Positions 45,346 through 57,209 of a DNA stretch of 64,000 bases are shown piece by piece (the first letter of the stretch is position 1; every line of letters begins with the position of its first letter). The stretch is from Ashinkailepas kermadecensis (lineage: Eukaryota > Arthropoda > Thecostraca > Neolepadidae). The translations under genes and the position numbers were made by a program. The stretch is taken from positions 62,001-126,000 of the forward strand of contig JAOTOM010003956.1 in assembly GCA_034440615.1 (NCBI GenBank). Reading direction: 5' to 3'. Under the pieces are notes generated by a model. The model had not been told where the DNA came from. It saw nothing but the letters and a program-made list of their open reading frames with translations, and made no database searches.

Positions 45346-48313
45346 ACTTACCAGCCGTGTCCACCGTATCGCAGTAGCTGGCACGGCCGGCCAAGTTCCA
45401 GACTCATCGTCTATGTGCCGATGGCAGGCCGACGACCCTTCGTGACCTCCACCGAGCGTGACGGGTTACACGACACTGCGCTGCGTCGGTCAGTGAGGTG
45501 CGGAGGCCCCCAGCGCTCACCGAGTCGCTAAGGAGATGTTCACGATAGTGGGCTGTTACGCTGCTGTGAGCAGAATTACCGAGGACACTGGCAGCGAGGC
45601 ACACACTCAGTCGCCATTCCTTTCCAGTCGGAAGTCTGGTCATTAGAGGGCAGTCAGCAGCATTTCTTTGAAACCAAGATCCGCGATCCAGACAGTAGGC
45701 TTCCGTAGATATCACAAGCCATGGAAGCCAGTCACAAGCTACAGAAGCTAGCCACATAAGCCACAGAAGACACAAGCCGCGGTCCAGACAGTAGGCTTCC
45801 GTAGATATCACAAGCCACAGTAGCCTGGAGCTCCCAGTTGGAGCACAACTTCTCTACAATGTTCCACGATCCCGGGTCTGATCCAACTCTTCTGCAATCC
45901 CCCTGCGCATCGGGTATCGCTAGCTTCACCCCAGCCATGTACCGAATGGACTTGGGATCGAGTACCATTTTCAGGTTATATTCGCTGGAATCGATCAACA
46001 TCTAACTTCCATCTTGCTATGCCCGTATCGCATGCATCGTTACCTGATCAGGTGAGACCAGGTCTACCTATTTCACAGCAGTCTTGTGACATGCTGATTA
46101 GTAAAATTCTGTGAAGGTTTGATTTACTTCTAAAACAAGATAATTGATCTCCACATTCCAACCCGGGCCGTACAAATGCCATATAAAATTTTTGGACTAC
46201 ACCCATCATCTAAGATGAGCTGCGGTGATGTATGATGATTGTACCTGAACTCCATCCGGCTGTACGTCACTAAGTAGACGGGACAATAGGACAGTATCTA
46301 AAAGCATAGCATATCTTGGATTACATCATGTCGACAAAAGTATACTTTTTGTCTGCAAAGTGTCGTAAAACATCAAAATAGGAAGCATGTTGAACATGCA
46401 AAGCCTACATCTTGGTGCAAAAAAAACGTACCCAAACAATAATGATGATGTGAAGTTACATGACTTGTTAAGGCGTGTAAAACATCAGGTAGACGATCGC
46501 GAGTGTGCGTCACAAGCTGTCTCTATACGATTCAACAGCATCAGCTATGCTGAAACGGCGGCGCACTGCTGCATGTCGACATATTTTGTTAAACAATTAC
46601 TGCTAGTCTGTGAGGCAACTCAGTGTTTGGTGGGTGAGTGCAAGTCTTGGCCCCTGTGTGGAGATGACAAGGACTATTATCATCGCTACCTCTCCTTTGA
46701 CTTTTCGCAATTAAATCCGGGCCATGGACGCAGCGAAGTTATTTAGTGACTGAAAATAAAACGAAAGCCATCTTCGCAATAGGCACTAGAAGATGTCTTT
46801 CGAGTTAGCATTTCTAACAAGCTACCCAATTAACCCTTCATATTTCCGAAGTTGATGTCAATCATTATCTAGTCGTTCGCTACATTTATACATTTTTCTA
46901 CTCGTTTAACACAAAAGGAAGCTTAATCACATCTCTCTATCTAGCTCTAGAACAAAAGCTCTCTAAAACAAAAGCTAGCGTTGAGTTAAATTTTCTCCAG
47001 CTCTGTAAGGATAAGAAATTGTGACATGCTGCGAGCAGTAACAGTGTATCGCAGCCATGTTGCACATGCGCGTTCCCCTGCACATTGCTAGATGTCCCAC
47101 CTGCTTGCCGAATCCTCCATTAGTTGATTGGAGGATTGTTTTTGCACATTCGTCCGCTCAGCCACACGTAACAAGATCTTATGCTTGGTGGTACGAACAG
47201 GTGCGTTGGTAATTGGGGACATGTGAGAACGCAGGTGGGACATGCTGAAAGCTTTCCTGCAGGTATGAATATAACAACGGCAACATCATCGAGTTTCGAG
47301 CATGCGAAGGTGAAACAGCTGTGAATATTGGATACGTATTTCGCATTTTCATCATGGAGCATAATTCACCCATTGGATATTAGCGATATTAGCTGTCACG
47401 ATATTACCTGTCACGATATTAGCTGACTTCAGAATATAAAAACAGCTGCAACCCAAAGCGTAAAACATTTAGAGCCAAACAGCCCCGCATATGAGATTCC
47501 TTTGCAAAGATTGCTTAGGAGTTGATTACATTCAAAATGTTGCAGGTTGAATATGCGGTAAGAGTCGTTCGCTGGGAGGAAAGGTTTCAACACTGCATAC
47601 ATATTTCCCATGAAGTTTTTCCTTTATCGAAGTCCCCACCTCCAAGCCACGTCGTTCTCGGAATTCCACCACTGTGTGTCTGCAAATGACCGCACTGGAC
47701 GGCTGTAAGAGCCGGAGAGGCTTAAGGAGAGCACTCGCTACTTAGACACGGTGTCCACCAGCATTGAGCGGGTTTAGAGTTCTCGCATAGTTGAGCCGAT
47801 GCTGATTGCGGCATGGAAGTCGTGTCGCTACTAAACTTGTCCGGACCATTCCCAAGCCTGCTCAAAATAGTCTCATGGAGGCCTCTTGTGGTATTTGAGG
47901 TATTCCGTGGGGAGCCATGGCATCCTAGGCTTCAGTAGGGGGACCATATGGAGCTCGAGCCTCACATGAGCAGGCACCTCGCATAGCATTTCGAACGGCG
48001 TCTTGCCGCGTCCAGTAGCCACTTTGCACCGGGGGAGGAAGGGGACCTCCTGTGTCGTTGGAAGGACCAGGGGACGCGTATGATGGATAGTGGGGGCAGC
48101 CGCCCCCTTGGATTTCAGCGGGGCACAAGTATATTAACTTGTCCACCCCCATCTCGAAAGACTGATACTTGCTTGCCCCTGATCCTGATACTTGCTTTGC
48201 GAATGTAGCATGGGCTGCCAAGACAAATCCTTCGTCGCGGCACCATAATCCGATTACGACTCACAATTCAGCTCGAAGCTGTATTCAATGAAGGGATAAC
48301 ATACGGACGAAAG
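45346..48313. other. Mostly unique sequence with one small duplication
   Basis: GGCTTCCGTAGATATCACAA recurs at about 45698 and 45795 as part of a ~96-bp duplication (45683-45875), and a related word sits at 24810. Otherwise no gene was recognised. A 119-codon frame at 46387-46746 has eight scattered cysteines but no domain I know. Confidence 0.45.
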
Positions 48314-48626
48314 CGTTGGGTTAGTCATGAAGGATGAATGTCTCTATGCGTTGGGTTAGTCATGAAGGATGAATGTCTCTATACGTTGGGTTAGTCATGA
48401 AGGATGAATGTCTCTATACGTTGGGTTAGTCATGAAGGATGAATGTCTCTATACGTTGGGTTAGTCATGAAGGATGAATGTCTCTATACGTTGGGTTAGT
48501 CATGAAGGATGAATGTCTCTATACGTTGGGTTAGTCATGAAGGATGAATGTCTCTATACGTTGGGTTAGTCATGAAGGATGAATGTCTCTATACGTTGGG
48601 TTAGTCATGAAGGATGAATGTCTCTA
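48314..48626 (+). repeat. 35-bp minisatellite, 9 nearly identical copies
   Basis: The unit is CGTTGGGTTAGTCATGAAGG followed by ATGAATGTCTCTATA. Only the first copy differs at one base. This is one of the most homogeneous arrays in the window, so it is recent or actively homogenised. Confidence 0.97.
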
Positions 48627-48734
48627 GTTACGTAGTTCGGCGACAGTGAATCCGTAGCAGCAGAACACAGCGTAGCCGGAGGCCGACACTGTGCTCTTCT
48701 ATTCCACTATACTGTATTTACCCTGACCCTACGA

Positions 48735-48885
48735 ATGATAAGAGGCGACACTGCTAGCCGGCGTATGCTACATCTACCCTACGGGGGATAAGAGGGCCCT
48801 ACGGGGGATAAGAGGCGACACTGCTAGCCGGCTTATATTTATTTGCCTTGACCCTATGAGTGATAGAGGCGACATTGCTATCCGT
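48735..48885 (+). repeat. Partial tandem repeats around GATAAGAGGCGACACTGCTA
   Basis: AAGAGGCGACACTGCTAGCCGGC occurs twice and a decayed form once, with a nested duplication of CCCTACGGGGGATAAGAGG. Confidence 0.85.
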
Positions 48886-49284
48886 CTTGCAGGCTTCTGT
48901 TTGGTTAGTTTACCTTATTGACGATATGCATGCGACATTGTGTCGTAAAAACAGAACTTGGTAAATATCGCTTGTGTTACTATCTCTACAAGTGATAAAT
49001 ACTGAGCTATGGACGACATATTATGATGCATGTCACATGACAGGCGTCCTGTGGCGTTTGGGGACCTACTGCAAAGCTCAGAGCTTTCTCTCATTGGTCT
49101 TTACGAGTTGCCTTTGGCGCTTAAGGGCGGGCGAGTCTCTGCCCCATCACCACGGTCGTGCATCACGGTGCATACAACTCTGTCACTGTCGGTTGCCAAC
49201 GTCGGTCACGATCGTCGACCTCCGATGCCAGCACCAGCACAGCCGACGTTCGTCCCCAACTGACGGGGCGCCGGCCACCGCTGT

Positions 49285-49612
49285 CGGTGGTCGTCTGCGC
49301 CCGACGCGGCCCTCTCGTGCGCCGTCTCCGGGGCGCCCGCTGTCGTTTGTGTTGTGTGTGGGTCGCCGTCTGCGCCCGACACGGCCCGCTCTTGCGCCGT
49401 CTCCGGGGCGCCCGCTGTCGTTTGTGTTGTGTGCGGGTCGCCGTCTGCGCCCGACACGGCCCGCTCTTGCGCCGTCTCCGGGGCGCCCGCTGTCGTTTGT
49501 GTGCGGGTCGCCGTCTGCGCCCGACGCGGCGGGCGCCCGCTGTCGTTTGTGTGCGGGTCGCCGTCTTGCGCAGTCTCCGGGGCGCCCGCTGTCGTGCTGT
49601 GTTGTGTGCGGG
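49285..49612 (+). repeat. 70-75 bp GC-rich minisatellite, about 4.5 copies
   Basis: The unit contains GTCGCCGTCTGCGCCCGACA, CTCTTGCGCCGTCTCCGGGG and CGCCCGCTGTCGTTTGTGT. Units start at about 49362, 49437 and 49507; later copies are shortened. Confidence 0.93.
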
Positions 49613-49717
49613 TCAGGACTGTCCGTCCTGCTTATGAGATGACGTTGGATGCCACAGTGCTTGACTTCGTCCAGATTCAGTCGGCCGCGACCAGCGACAA
49701 TTCGAGCCATCGTCCAC

Positions 49718-50000
49718 TGACACAACCGGCCCATCAGTGAACGGTCACGCTCTGCAGTGACACTGCCAGCCTATACTGACACAACCGGTCAATCAGTGAA
49801 CGGTCACGCTATGCCCTCTGCCTGCAGTGACACAACCGGTCCATCAGTGAACGGTCACGCTATGCCCTCTGCCTGCAGTGACACCTCAAGCCAATATGTG
49901 CAGACACAACCGGTGCATCAGTGACCCACCACGCGCAGTGACAAACGGTGCACCAGTGACCCATCACGCTCTGCAGTGACACCTCAAGGCACCATGCACT
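49718..50000 (+). repeat. Degenerate 55-60 bp minisatellite
   Basis: CAACCGGTCCATCAGTGAAC and GGTCACGCT with CTGCAGTGACA recur about five times with indels. Confidence 0.88.
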
Positions 50001-52310
50001 GGCGACCGATGCATTGTTGGCAGTGAATTAGCAATCGTACAGCCAGCATTTGATGAAATCCGGTGCCTCAACCTGTACGCAGTGGGTGAAGCTGAATTCA
50101 GATGTCCCAATCATACAGAAATACATTTAGCCACCTGTAGAGGTACAGCCACGTTCAGCATGATTGCAGGTATAGCTCCATTCGAGCGAATGTACATCCA
50201 TATAAAATGAACTGGAAGTAGTTTCACTACAACGCTCGATGGCAATGCAGCGTTATATTGAACATTGTCCAAATGCTGGTCTGGTGAATTAGCAATACTT
50301 GTCGGGGGCCCGATAAACTGGTTATTGACTAATGCTCGTCCCAGGGGGTCGAACGCTTATGTCCCAATTGCGATTTCGGGTGTTTTTGGCCAGGTTCGAA
50401 CCTAACTGCTGGTGAACGGTGCAAAAACAATCAATGCTCTGCTTATTGAAGCAATATATCACCGAGTGTTGTGCAGATTAACGTCGCCTTAACTGCCGGC
50501 TTCGTTGAGGTTTAGTTGCAGCTCGAGTTGTAGCTTACAGACTTGTAGACGTCTTGTATTTGCTCAACATGCTCAGTTTTGTGCTACGGGTACGAGGAGT
50601 CAAGTCAAGGAATAAGTTACATTATTCTGGCAACAATGTGCGGTGCTGGTGACACTTTTATGTGACTTTCCAGGCCTCCCATGGTGTCACGGACGGTTAA
50701 GCCGGCCTCTGGTAGCCTGCTAAGTGATGAGATGTAAGCTTAGCGGCATTTATAGGGGGTACGGCGTATACTGGTGAAATCCATCTTTGTGAAAGTTTGC
50801 ACTGGCACAGAAAAAAAGATGGAGCAGTTTCTGCTTACTCCTTTTCCCGTTTTCTGTGAACTTCTTTGAGTGTGATGCCAGCGTTGTTGATTGATAGGAT
50901 AGGATTTTGATGTTTCGGATGTGCTCTGGTTTCTGGTCCACGCTTGGCATACAACACAACTTGAGTAGTTGTGAAGCCTGCATTATGATCCATGATCTGT
51001 CAGCTACATACTTATATGTTGGATTGTCGAGCAGTGGCTGTGATGATCCAATATTTATTAATTACTTGTATGAATATTGTACATCGCATATAGGTATAAA
51101 TATTTGTATGAACAGTTGTATAATTTGTATGATTATTGCAATAAATATTGCATTTATTGGTATAAATCTTCCAATTCGATCAGCCAAAGAAAACGCCGCA
51201 TTGCATCACTGGCTTCGGTGCCCTTCGCTTCCTCCGCGCGGAACCTACCAAACCACCGAACATTCATGGAAGACGGTGTTGGCTATGGAGTGAGACACAC
51301 CGAAGTTTCGGCCGGGTGAGAGCTGAAGCATCTCCATGCTATTTTCAAGTTTCAACATCATCCCAGTTTTTTCTCGCCTACCTCGCCTCGTCGGCGGCGC
51401 TCGAGGCGCGGCAGCCATATTGATATTACGCCACTAACAGTGTTTTGATAGCAGAATGTTTTTAGATCACGAATTCATACATATTTCTTCGCACATCGTT
51501 TTCTCTTCAACAAAATCCGAACTGAAGCTTCAGCAGCTTGCAGGTAGCCATGATCAAATGATGACTATGATTAGGAAAATGTCTCTGTTTTATGTTGTCA
51601 TTGTTTCCTCGTTCGCTTCTTCCACCGAAATAGGTTGATGTGTAGTAACAGTAAATCAGAATCCGCGGCGACCGATTTGTCTCGCTTTGCCTTCCCGGTG
51701 CGGAGAGGCGAACGGGGCCGAATGCAGCAGTGTTTGCGGCCATTGAGGGAAATTGCCCAATGTACACATTATCACCAAGGCTGGATTGAAAGGCAGTTCA
51801 ATAGCGTTTTCAGCATTACCGTCAACCCCAATAAGCTCCACTCCGATCAGCTGCAGGCAACAGGCTGTCGGCGGCTTTGTTGGATTGGTGCATTCAAGGT
51901 GTAAAAGTGCCAAAGTGATACAATAAGCTGTTTCTTTTGAAGTAGCCCCTTGGAGATTCATCTAAAAACATACAACAATTAATGGCTCATGTCTATTTTC
52001 ATGTCATTCGGACGTCTTACCTTGCTTACTTGCCGATGATGTCAGTATTTCCCAGGGTTGTTTCCCTCCTTCACATAAGCATCGGACGCAGTCATGACTT
52101 CTGCTGACGCTGCGGTTGCTCTTTTACCGTCAGCCGCGCCAGCGGTCCGGCATCACTGGCTTCATCCCATTGGCTGGGTTCAAATAGCTCGAACCAGCAC
52201 CCTCCATGCTGTCGGCGCAGACTGACCAGCCCTTAAATCCACATTATCTAAACAAAAGTCGATATCGATACGACAAACTGACAGAGAAGTATTTTTAGAA
52301 GTAGAAGACA
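50001..52310. other. No recognised feature
   Basis: Unique-looking sequence. AT-rich between 51040 and 51180, GC-richer at 51360-51420. No gene could be supported. Confidence 0.45.
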
Positions 52311-52595
52311 GTTGGTTTGAAGTGCATGCCGTGCCAAGGCTGATAGAGAAGCATCTACCGGTTGGTTTGAAGTGCATACCGTGCTAAGGCGGATAGAGAA
52401 GCATCTACCATTTGGTTTGAAGTGCATGCCATGCTGAGGCTGATAGAGAAGTATCCACCAGTTCGTTTGAAGTGCATGCCATACTAAGGCTGATAGAGAA
52501 GTATCTACCTGTTGGTTTGAAGTGCGTGCCATGCTAAGGCTGATAGAGAAACATCTACTAGTTGGTTTGAAGTACATGCCATGTTTAGGCTGATT
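52311..52595 (+). repeat. 50-bp minisatellite, about 5.7 copies
   Basis: Unit starts are at 52311, 52361, 52411, 52461, 52511 and 52561, each with GTTGGTTTGAAGTGCATGCC followed by GCTGATAGAGAAG. Exact 50-bp spacing with scattered substitutions. Confidence 0.97.
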
Positions 52596-52739
52596 GCTAG
52601 GAGAATGGAGAGATGCCAATCAATTGATAAATGGATCCAACATCGCTTCTTACTATTGGCACCAACGTTGGTGGAGGCCTGACGTGATTCAAACTATCTC
52701 CTACGTAGTTTATGCATGTTTACCTGCTACCAGTGGTGT

Positions 52740-52960
52740 ATTTTTATATATGTTTGAGGGGGCAAGTACCCCATTAATGTTGGTTCCCCCTCATAATTTC
52801 AACTTTAAATATGGGAGCCTATGAAGTGTGCCCCCCCCAAAAAAAAAAAAAAAACCATTTCGGTCAGCCCATTGCATGCATGTATTTTGCACGCCCCAAA
52901 TAATTTTTTTTTTTTAAACCAACGCTTGTGCCCGCTGCCCCCAAAAAATGTCAGGACTCC
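52740..52960 (+). repeat. Interspersed repeat relic related to 18590-18735
   Basis: GGGGGCAAGTACCCCATTAATG, CATAATTTCAA and ATGGGAGCCTATGAAGTGTG are collinear with the minus-strand relic at 18590-18735. Two homopolymer tracts (C then A at 52831-52854, T at 52904-52916) lie inside. Confidence 0.6.
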
Positions 52961-53418
52961 AAGCCGAATGCACATAGCTACTACATGGGAATGGGCAGGG
53001 GGAGAGCACGAATTGGTGAAGATGTAGCACCATATTCAGCAGAAAATCCCAGTGTCAACAACAAAAAACCCAGCTAATTTAGTCTCAAGTAGGTCGATTT
53101 CCCTATATCGTAATTAAAAACACTACTTTACAAGTCGTTCCCGTCTGTCAAATACAGTGCGCTTGCACCAAGCTTGAATGCACTGTGATGAACAGTGGAA
53201 ATGGTAATCTCTGTCTGGAATTGCCACACTCCGCCAACATTAGACACCACAAGGCGCCTGTCTTTGCGGACTGTCACGCTGCCACAGTCGCGGACGATCC
53301 ACAAATGTTTTGCGGCCACGATGCGGTGTCCGATCCTCTACATATACCAGAGCAGTCCCATAAGCCGGCTCTTATACACGTCCGCTCAGTGCTTCTAACG
53401 GCGCCGTCTACTGGAATA

Positions 53419-53424
<6 letters not shown>

Positions 53425-53463
<39 letters not shown>
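53425..53463 (+). repeat. (GT)n microsatellite
   Basis: A pure GT run of about 39 bp. Confidence 0.97.
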
Positions 53464-53465
<2 letters not shown>

Positions 53466-53842
53466 CAGAGGTCCACGAGGGATGAGGTTAAACCCGATGT
53501 AGCTGTTCATTCCGGCATCTTGCTGTTGTCCACTCTGCCTCAGAGGCCCGACTGGATTCTGCATCATTTGAGATAGAGGAAGTAATCGTCAGCTTCATAG
53601 CTTTTCTAAGTACCTACTCATCAGGAACGGAAGTTACCTTGGCAACGATTTTCTGTTGGTTGATTTAGATGCCACAAGTTGTCGAGAAACCATATGTACA
53701 ACAGGCAGGCCCAGGATCGAAGCTATGTCATCTGGCGTTACAACTTCCAACAGCCGCTTATTACGAAATGTCAGCGTATGTTTATGTACAATTATATCCG
53801 TGCCGTGAGGCGTGGTAAGGCAAGGCGGCCGTGCACTGCACT

Positions 53843-54190
53843 ACCGATCACCGACAGCGGCGGATCGCTAAAATTGCCCGTCACCGACAGTGGCAGATCG
53901 CCAGAATTATCCGTCACCGACAGTGGCAGATCGCCAGAATTACCCGTCACGGACAGTCGTGGATCATCAGAATTACTCGTCACCGATAGTGTCGGATTGT
54001 CAAAATTACCCGTCACCGACAGTGGTAGATCGCCAGAAATACCCGTCACGGACAGTCGTGGATCATCAGAATTACCCTTCACCGACATTGGCGGATCGCC
54101 AGAATTACCCGTCACCGACAGTAGCGGATCGTTAGAATTACCCGTCACCGACAGTAGCGGATCGCTAGAATTACCCGTCACCGACAGTGC
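53843..54190 (+). repeat. 33-bp minisatellite, about 10.5 copies
   Basis: The unit is CCCGTCACCGACAGTGGCAG followed by ATCGCCAGAATTA. The 11-codon period keeps plus frames (LPVTDSGRSPE) and minus frames open. Pairs of units vary together (for example TCGTGGATCATCAG copies alternate with GGCAGATCGCCAG copies). Confidence 0.96.
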
Positions 54191-54721
54191 ATTATAAATT
54201 TAGTTACAAGTACATCCACGCAGCTGGTGGCTATTATTGCGCAGGATGATCGATGAAACGCAGTTGGACGAACAACAAGCGAGACAGGGACTGAGTAAAC
54301 TGCAGTCTAGAGCACCGCAGCCAGTCGGCACCGGTTCAATAGGCTGCAACAAAGACTGCGATATACGGAGGCCAAGACATTGAAGTGTTGTGGGAAATTA
54401 TCGCCAAGGTAGTGATTTTCGTCGCCGCAAATTATGCAATACAACAAAAGCAATGATGAATGGTGCCTTGCTTGTTCAGATTCGTTCGTGCGTCGTCGTC
54501 GTAGAGTGCTGGTTCGTGTCATGCTCTTCGTGTCAGGCTCAATCCAGCTTCCATTGCTCTGGTCCGTTTCTGAATTACATGCCATTTCCAGGTACTGAAA
54601 TTATTTCGGGTGGCGGTGCGGCTTTCAGGTTGATTGCAACAATAGATCACGAGGCTGCAAAATTCCAGTAATATTTCGTCATGTTGCTTTTAGTCTCCTC
54701 TTTCCCATGGAAATATAACTT
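54191..54721. other. No recognised feature
   Basis: Unique-looking sequence. Confidence 0.5.
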
Positions 54722-54925
54722 GATTTAACACCAATTTCAAACCACCCATGTCAATTGAGTTTGGGCAAGTCAAGGTGTAAGACAGTTAAACCCCAACAGG
54801 TTTTTAGTCAAAGGGTGGCTGATCAATGGAATAGACTGCCTGCTGATGATGTGGGGAGTCCATCGTTGAATATATTTAGAAATAGTGTGGACAAGTTTTT
54901 TGGGTTGGAAAATCTTGTTTTTTAG
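54722..54925 (+). pseudogene. C-terminus of CR1-like LINE ORF2
   Basis: The frame ends at a TAG (54923-54925) and reads GKSRCKTVKPQQVFSQRVAD then QWNRLPADDVGSPSLNIF and VDKFFGLENLVF. The FSQRV...WN.LP..DV.SPS...F...VD.FF series is the conserved last block of CR1/L2-type LINEs. It is 5'-truncated, with only about 60 codons left. It is related to the minus-strand copy at 33125-33217, which shares the same order of blocks and the NLVF end. Confidence 0.85.
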
Positions 54926-55280
54926 TTATAATTAGTGGTGTATGGAGTGAGACTTATGCTAATAGATGTGCACGGTGCTGAACCCTTTCAGCAGGCATGG
55001 ATGGAGTTACAAAAAAATATTGATGGGCACTCGATCGACGCATGTGTTACCTGGGATCAAGTCAATAGGGTTATAGGTGGGTAGATAGGTGTTGATAGGT
55101 GTGTATGATTTGGTGGATAGTTTCCCTAGCATTTAGGATGTGGTATTGGTTGGGGTGTTGAGTATCGTTTTGCCCAGGCTTATAGTATCTTCCCTTTGCA
55201 GACCTTACACAGACGGGCCTCTGTGGCTCTTGTCAAGTCTGAACGCTTTTTGACTTGATGACTTTATGAACAGCATAATT
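54926..55280 (+). mobile_element. 3' UTR of the CR1-like LINE
   Basis: Collinear with the inverted sequence at 32530-33120 (words AGCAGGCATGGATGGA, GGGCCTCTGTGGCTCTTGTC, AAGTCTGAACGCTTT). No poly-A tail or microsatellite end was recognised. Confidence 0.7.
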
Positions 55281-55404
55281 AAAGTATCGAAATTCGCAGA
55301 ATTGCAGGGACGCTTAATCACTGAGCATTGCGCTACATCCGACCACCTTTGCACCATCTGGAGTAAATGATCCAGGTGGCCTCCGTTCTGGAGTGAGGCA
55401 CAAT

Positions 55405-56390
55405 TCAGCCATTTTCTTCAGACCTGCGATCTATTTTCTCCACTTGTCGCTTCACATTGAACAAACAGCATGCCGTACCGCCCTCGCCAGTTCTGCTGTA
55501 CGGCCTAAGGATTCTTCGGATACATGATTCCCCACATAACTCGGTAGAATTCAATAAGAAGTCCATGGGAATCCACATAACTCCACAGACGGTGTCTAGT
55601 AGACTCGGGACAGGAGAGTTCGCCGGCCACGGGCACAACAGGAGAGGATCTGGCGTGATCCTCTGCCAGATCAGGCGCGCCCCGAACTGATCCTGGATCA
55701 ACTTCAGGTCGTCGCTTGAGATGTGTGGGGTCCCTCCTTCGTGTTGAAACCACAGGACGGCTGCAGTGCGAAGGCGATTTTGCTGCAGAGGCTGCCACGA
55801 ATCGCTTGCCAGGAATCTTTGCGTGCCGTCTGTAATGACGATCCGGGCGCGTTCTTCTCGATTCTCAAACCAGAAGGGGCTTGTGATTCCCGAGCTTCTT
55901 CTAGCACACCGCACCGTTCAATTAGGGCTGTGCACTGTGCAGGGGTCCTTCGTCTACCACATCTGCTGCGCTCGATGCCCATAATCTGTCGTACTGGGTG
56001 CTGATGCGGCCATCCAAGCGTAATTGGACTTCGTGAGTGAGCCAGATGCTGTGCAGAAACAGCTCGGAGGACTGGTGCTGCCAAATTAGCCACTTGTAGA
56101 TGTTCATCCCGTGTTCACAACTCTTCTCGAATATTTTTTTTACTTACCCAGAGCTTGTATGAGTCTAGGTCTTCTTGTGCAGGTCCATATCTTCTTTGCA
56201 TATCCGTTTTGCAGTAGCGAGGATACAACCGACTTCTTAGGAAATGTTACTTGCCAAATTTCTGGGAATTTCGGCAATGAGCACCTGCGCATTTCGGACC
56301 ACTTGATCGGTTCTGGCTATCCTCTTTTTCTCGTTGAGCTTTGCCAAATGTTCCTCAAGGATCCTTCTTGCAAATAGCTATCAGTGATAC
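55405..56390 (-). pseudogene. Decayed mariner/Tc1-type (DDE) transposase
   Basis: All blocks are on the minus strand. A helix-turn-helix relic lies at about 56330-56140 (RTDQVVRNAQVLIAEIP, then AKRICKEDMDL). The first catalytic block is altered: WLTHEVQLRLDGRISTQY at about 56045, where a SDEAHF-type motif is expected, followed by LHSAQ. After a frame change come GITSPFWFENREERA (about 55885), WFQHEGGTPHIS (about 55745, degenerate form of WFQQDGA.PH) and FGARLIWQR; a degenerate WP..SP..SLLD region ends at about 55560. The order and spacing match invertebrate mariner-like transposases with a GPFWFEN block. The two key Asp positions read as His or Glu, so it cannot be active. No terminal repeats were found. 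Confidence 0.75.
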
Positions 56391-56970
56391 TCAAAATTAT
56401 ATTGCGGCTAGATGCTGAATTTGTCTCAAAGTGGCTCCGGTAGTGCAGTTGAGCTAAGATAATCGACTTCGCGGCGAGGTAAAGCCCAACGATTTAGGTG
56501 TCGTGGACAATGCATTATATCATGTGCATTACATCATGACAATGCACTATATAAGCATTATTTAAGTTGACACAACCTCACCAGATAAAATTTATATCAT
56601 GTGTGCTGTAATTTCGTACAATTCAATTAATAATGCCACTTTTACGCCACGTTGGTATCGATTTTTTATGTGCCGGTTTTTTGTAAGCCATTGTATTTGC
56701 CACCATTTGCTCCCTCCGCAATACCGGATGCGCATCACGCGAAGCTGAGGGCAACGTCGGGTGGAAGAGAGCTTCACATAGTTCACTCCACCAGTCTATC
56801 CCAGATGGTGTGAAAGAGGGACGCTCGACCTTGCCTCGCCGGGTAGCACGAATTACATTTCGCATTATGTGATGCAACAGTTGCATATCGGCTGGTGGTC
56901 GTCTGAGACATTGGTCAGAAAATTACAGCTCTGTATCAACCATCGGAGACGTTGACATTTCGTCATGGGT
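56391..56970. other. No recognised feature
   Basis: Includes a short duplication of CATTATATCATG words at 56510-56550. No gene was recognised. Confidence 0.45.
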
Positions 56971-57060
56971 TTCAGTGTCCAAGGTCGGCGAGAAGTGCAT
57001 CGTGACGGCTCAATGTCGACCATCAGTTTCAGTTTCAGATGTTGACATTTCGTCATGGGT
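56971..57060 (+). repeat. 90-bp upstream partial duplication of the EB exon and its acceptor
   Basis: The 80 bp around TTGACATTTCGTCATGGGTTTCAG plus the first half of the exon at 57066 is present twice at an exact 90-bp offset (acceptor AG at 56974-56975 and 57064-57065). Since 90 is a multiple of three and the frame is open, use of the upstream acceptor would add 30 in-frame residues containing two extra cysteines. Confidence 0.85.
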
Positions 57061-57065
57061 TTCAG

Positions 57066-57209
57066 TGTCCAAGGTCGGCGAGAAGTGCATCGTGACGGCT
57101 CAATGTCGACCATCAGTCACCGGGTCAGAGTGTGGCAGCGGCGGCACCTGCGCCTGCCGCGCCAAACACTCCATGTTCACATACGCGGACGGCACCAAAA
57201 TATGTCACG
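57066..57209 (+). CDS. Candidate host-gene exon encoding one EB/EGF-like six-cysteine module
   Basis: Acceptor GGGTTTCAG ends at 57065. The donor is GGTGAGTC, with GT at 57210-57211. The exon is 144 nt: two bases, 47 codons, one base, so phase 1-1, exactly like the exon at 17032-17172. Cysteine spacing is C-x5-C-x8-C-x5-C-x1-C-x15-C, with the CAC pair; the first residues are VGEKC and the last are GTKIC. The same six-Cys EB/EGF pattern suggests an extracellular disulfide-bonded module. Same strand, same phase and same design as the 17 kb exon imply one gene read left to right across the window. The downstream intron begins with CT-rich sequence (57213-57315). It could also be an unrelated EB gene or an orphan exon copy. 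No signal peptide or terminal exon was seen. Confidence 0.72.

Noticed and set aside
45185..45394. Collagen-like GPP repeats on the minus strand
   Set aside because: Produced by the 9-bp GGTGGTCCG array. The same DNA reads DHP and VVR repeats in other frames.
46387..46746. Coding gene with eight cysteines
   Set aside because: No recognised domain, no symmetric splice borders, and frame length is not exceptional for this base composition.
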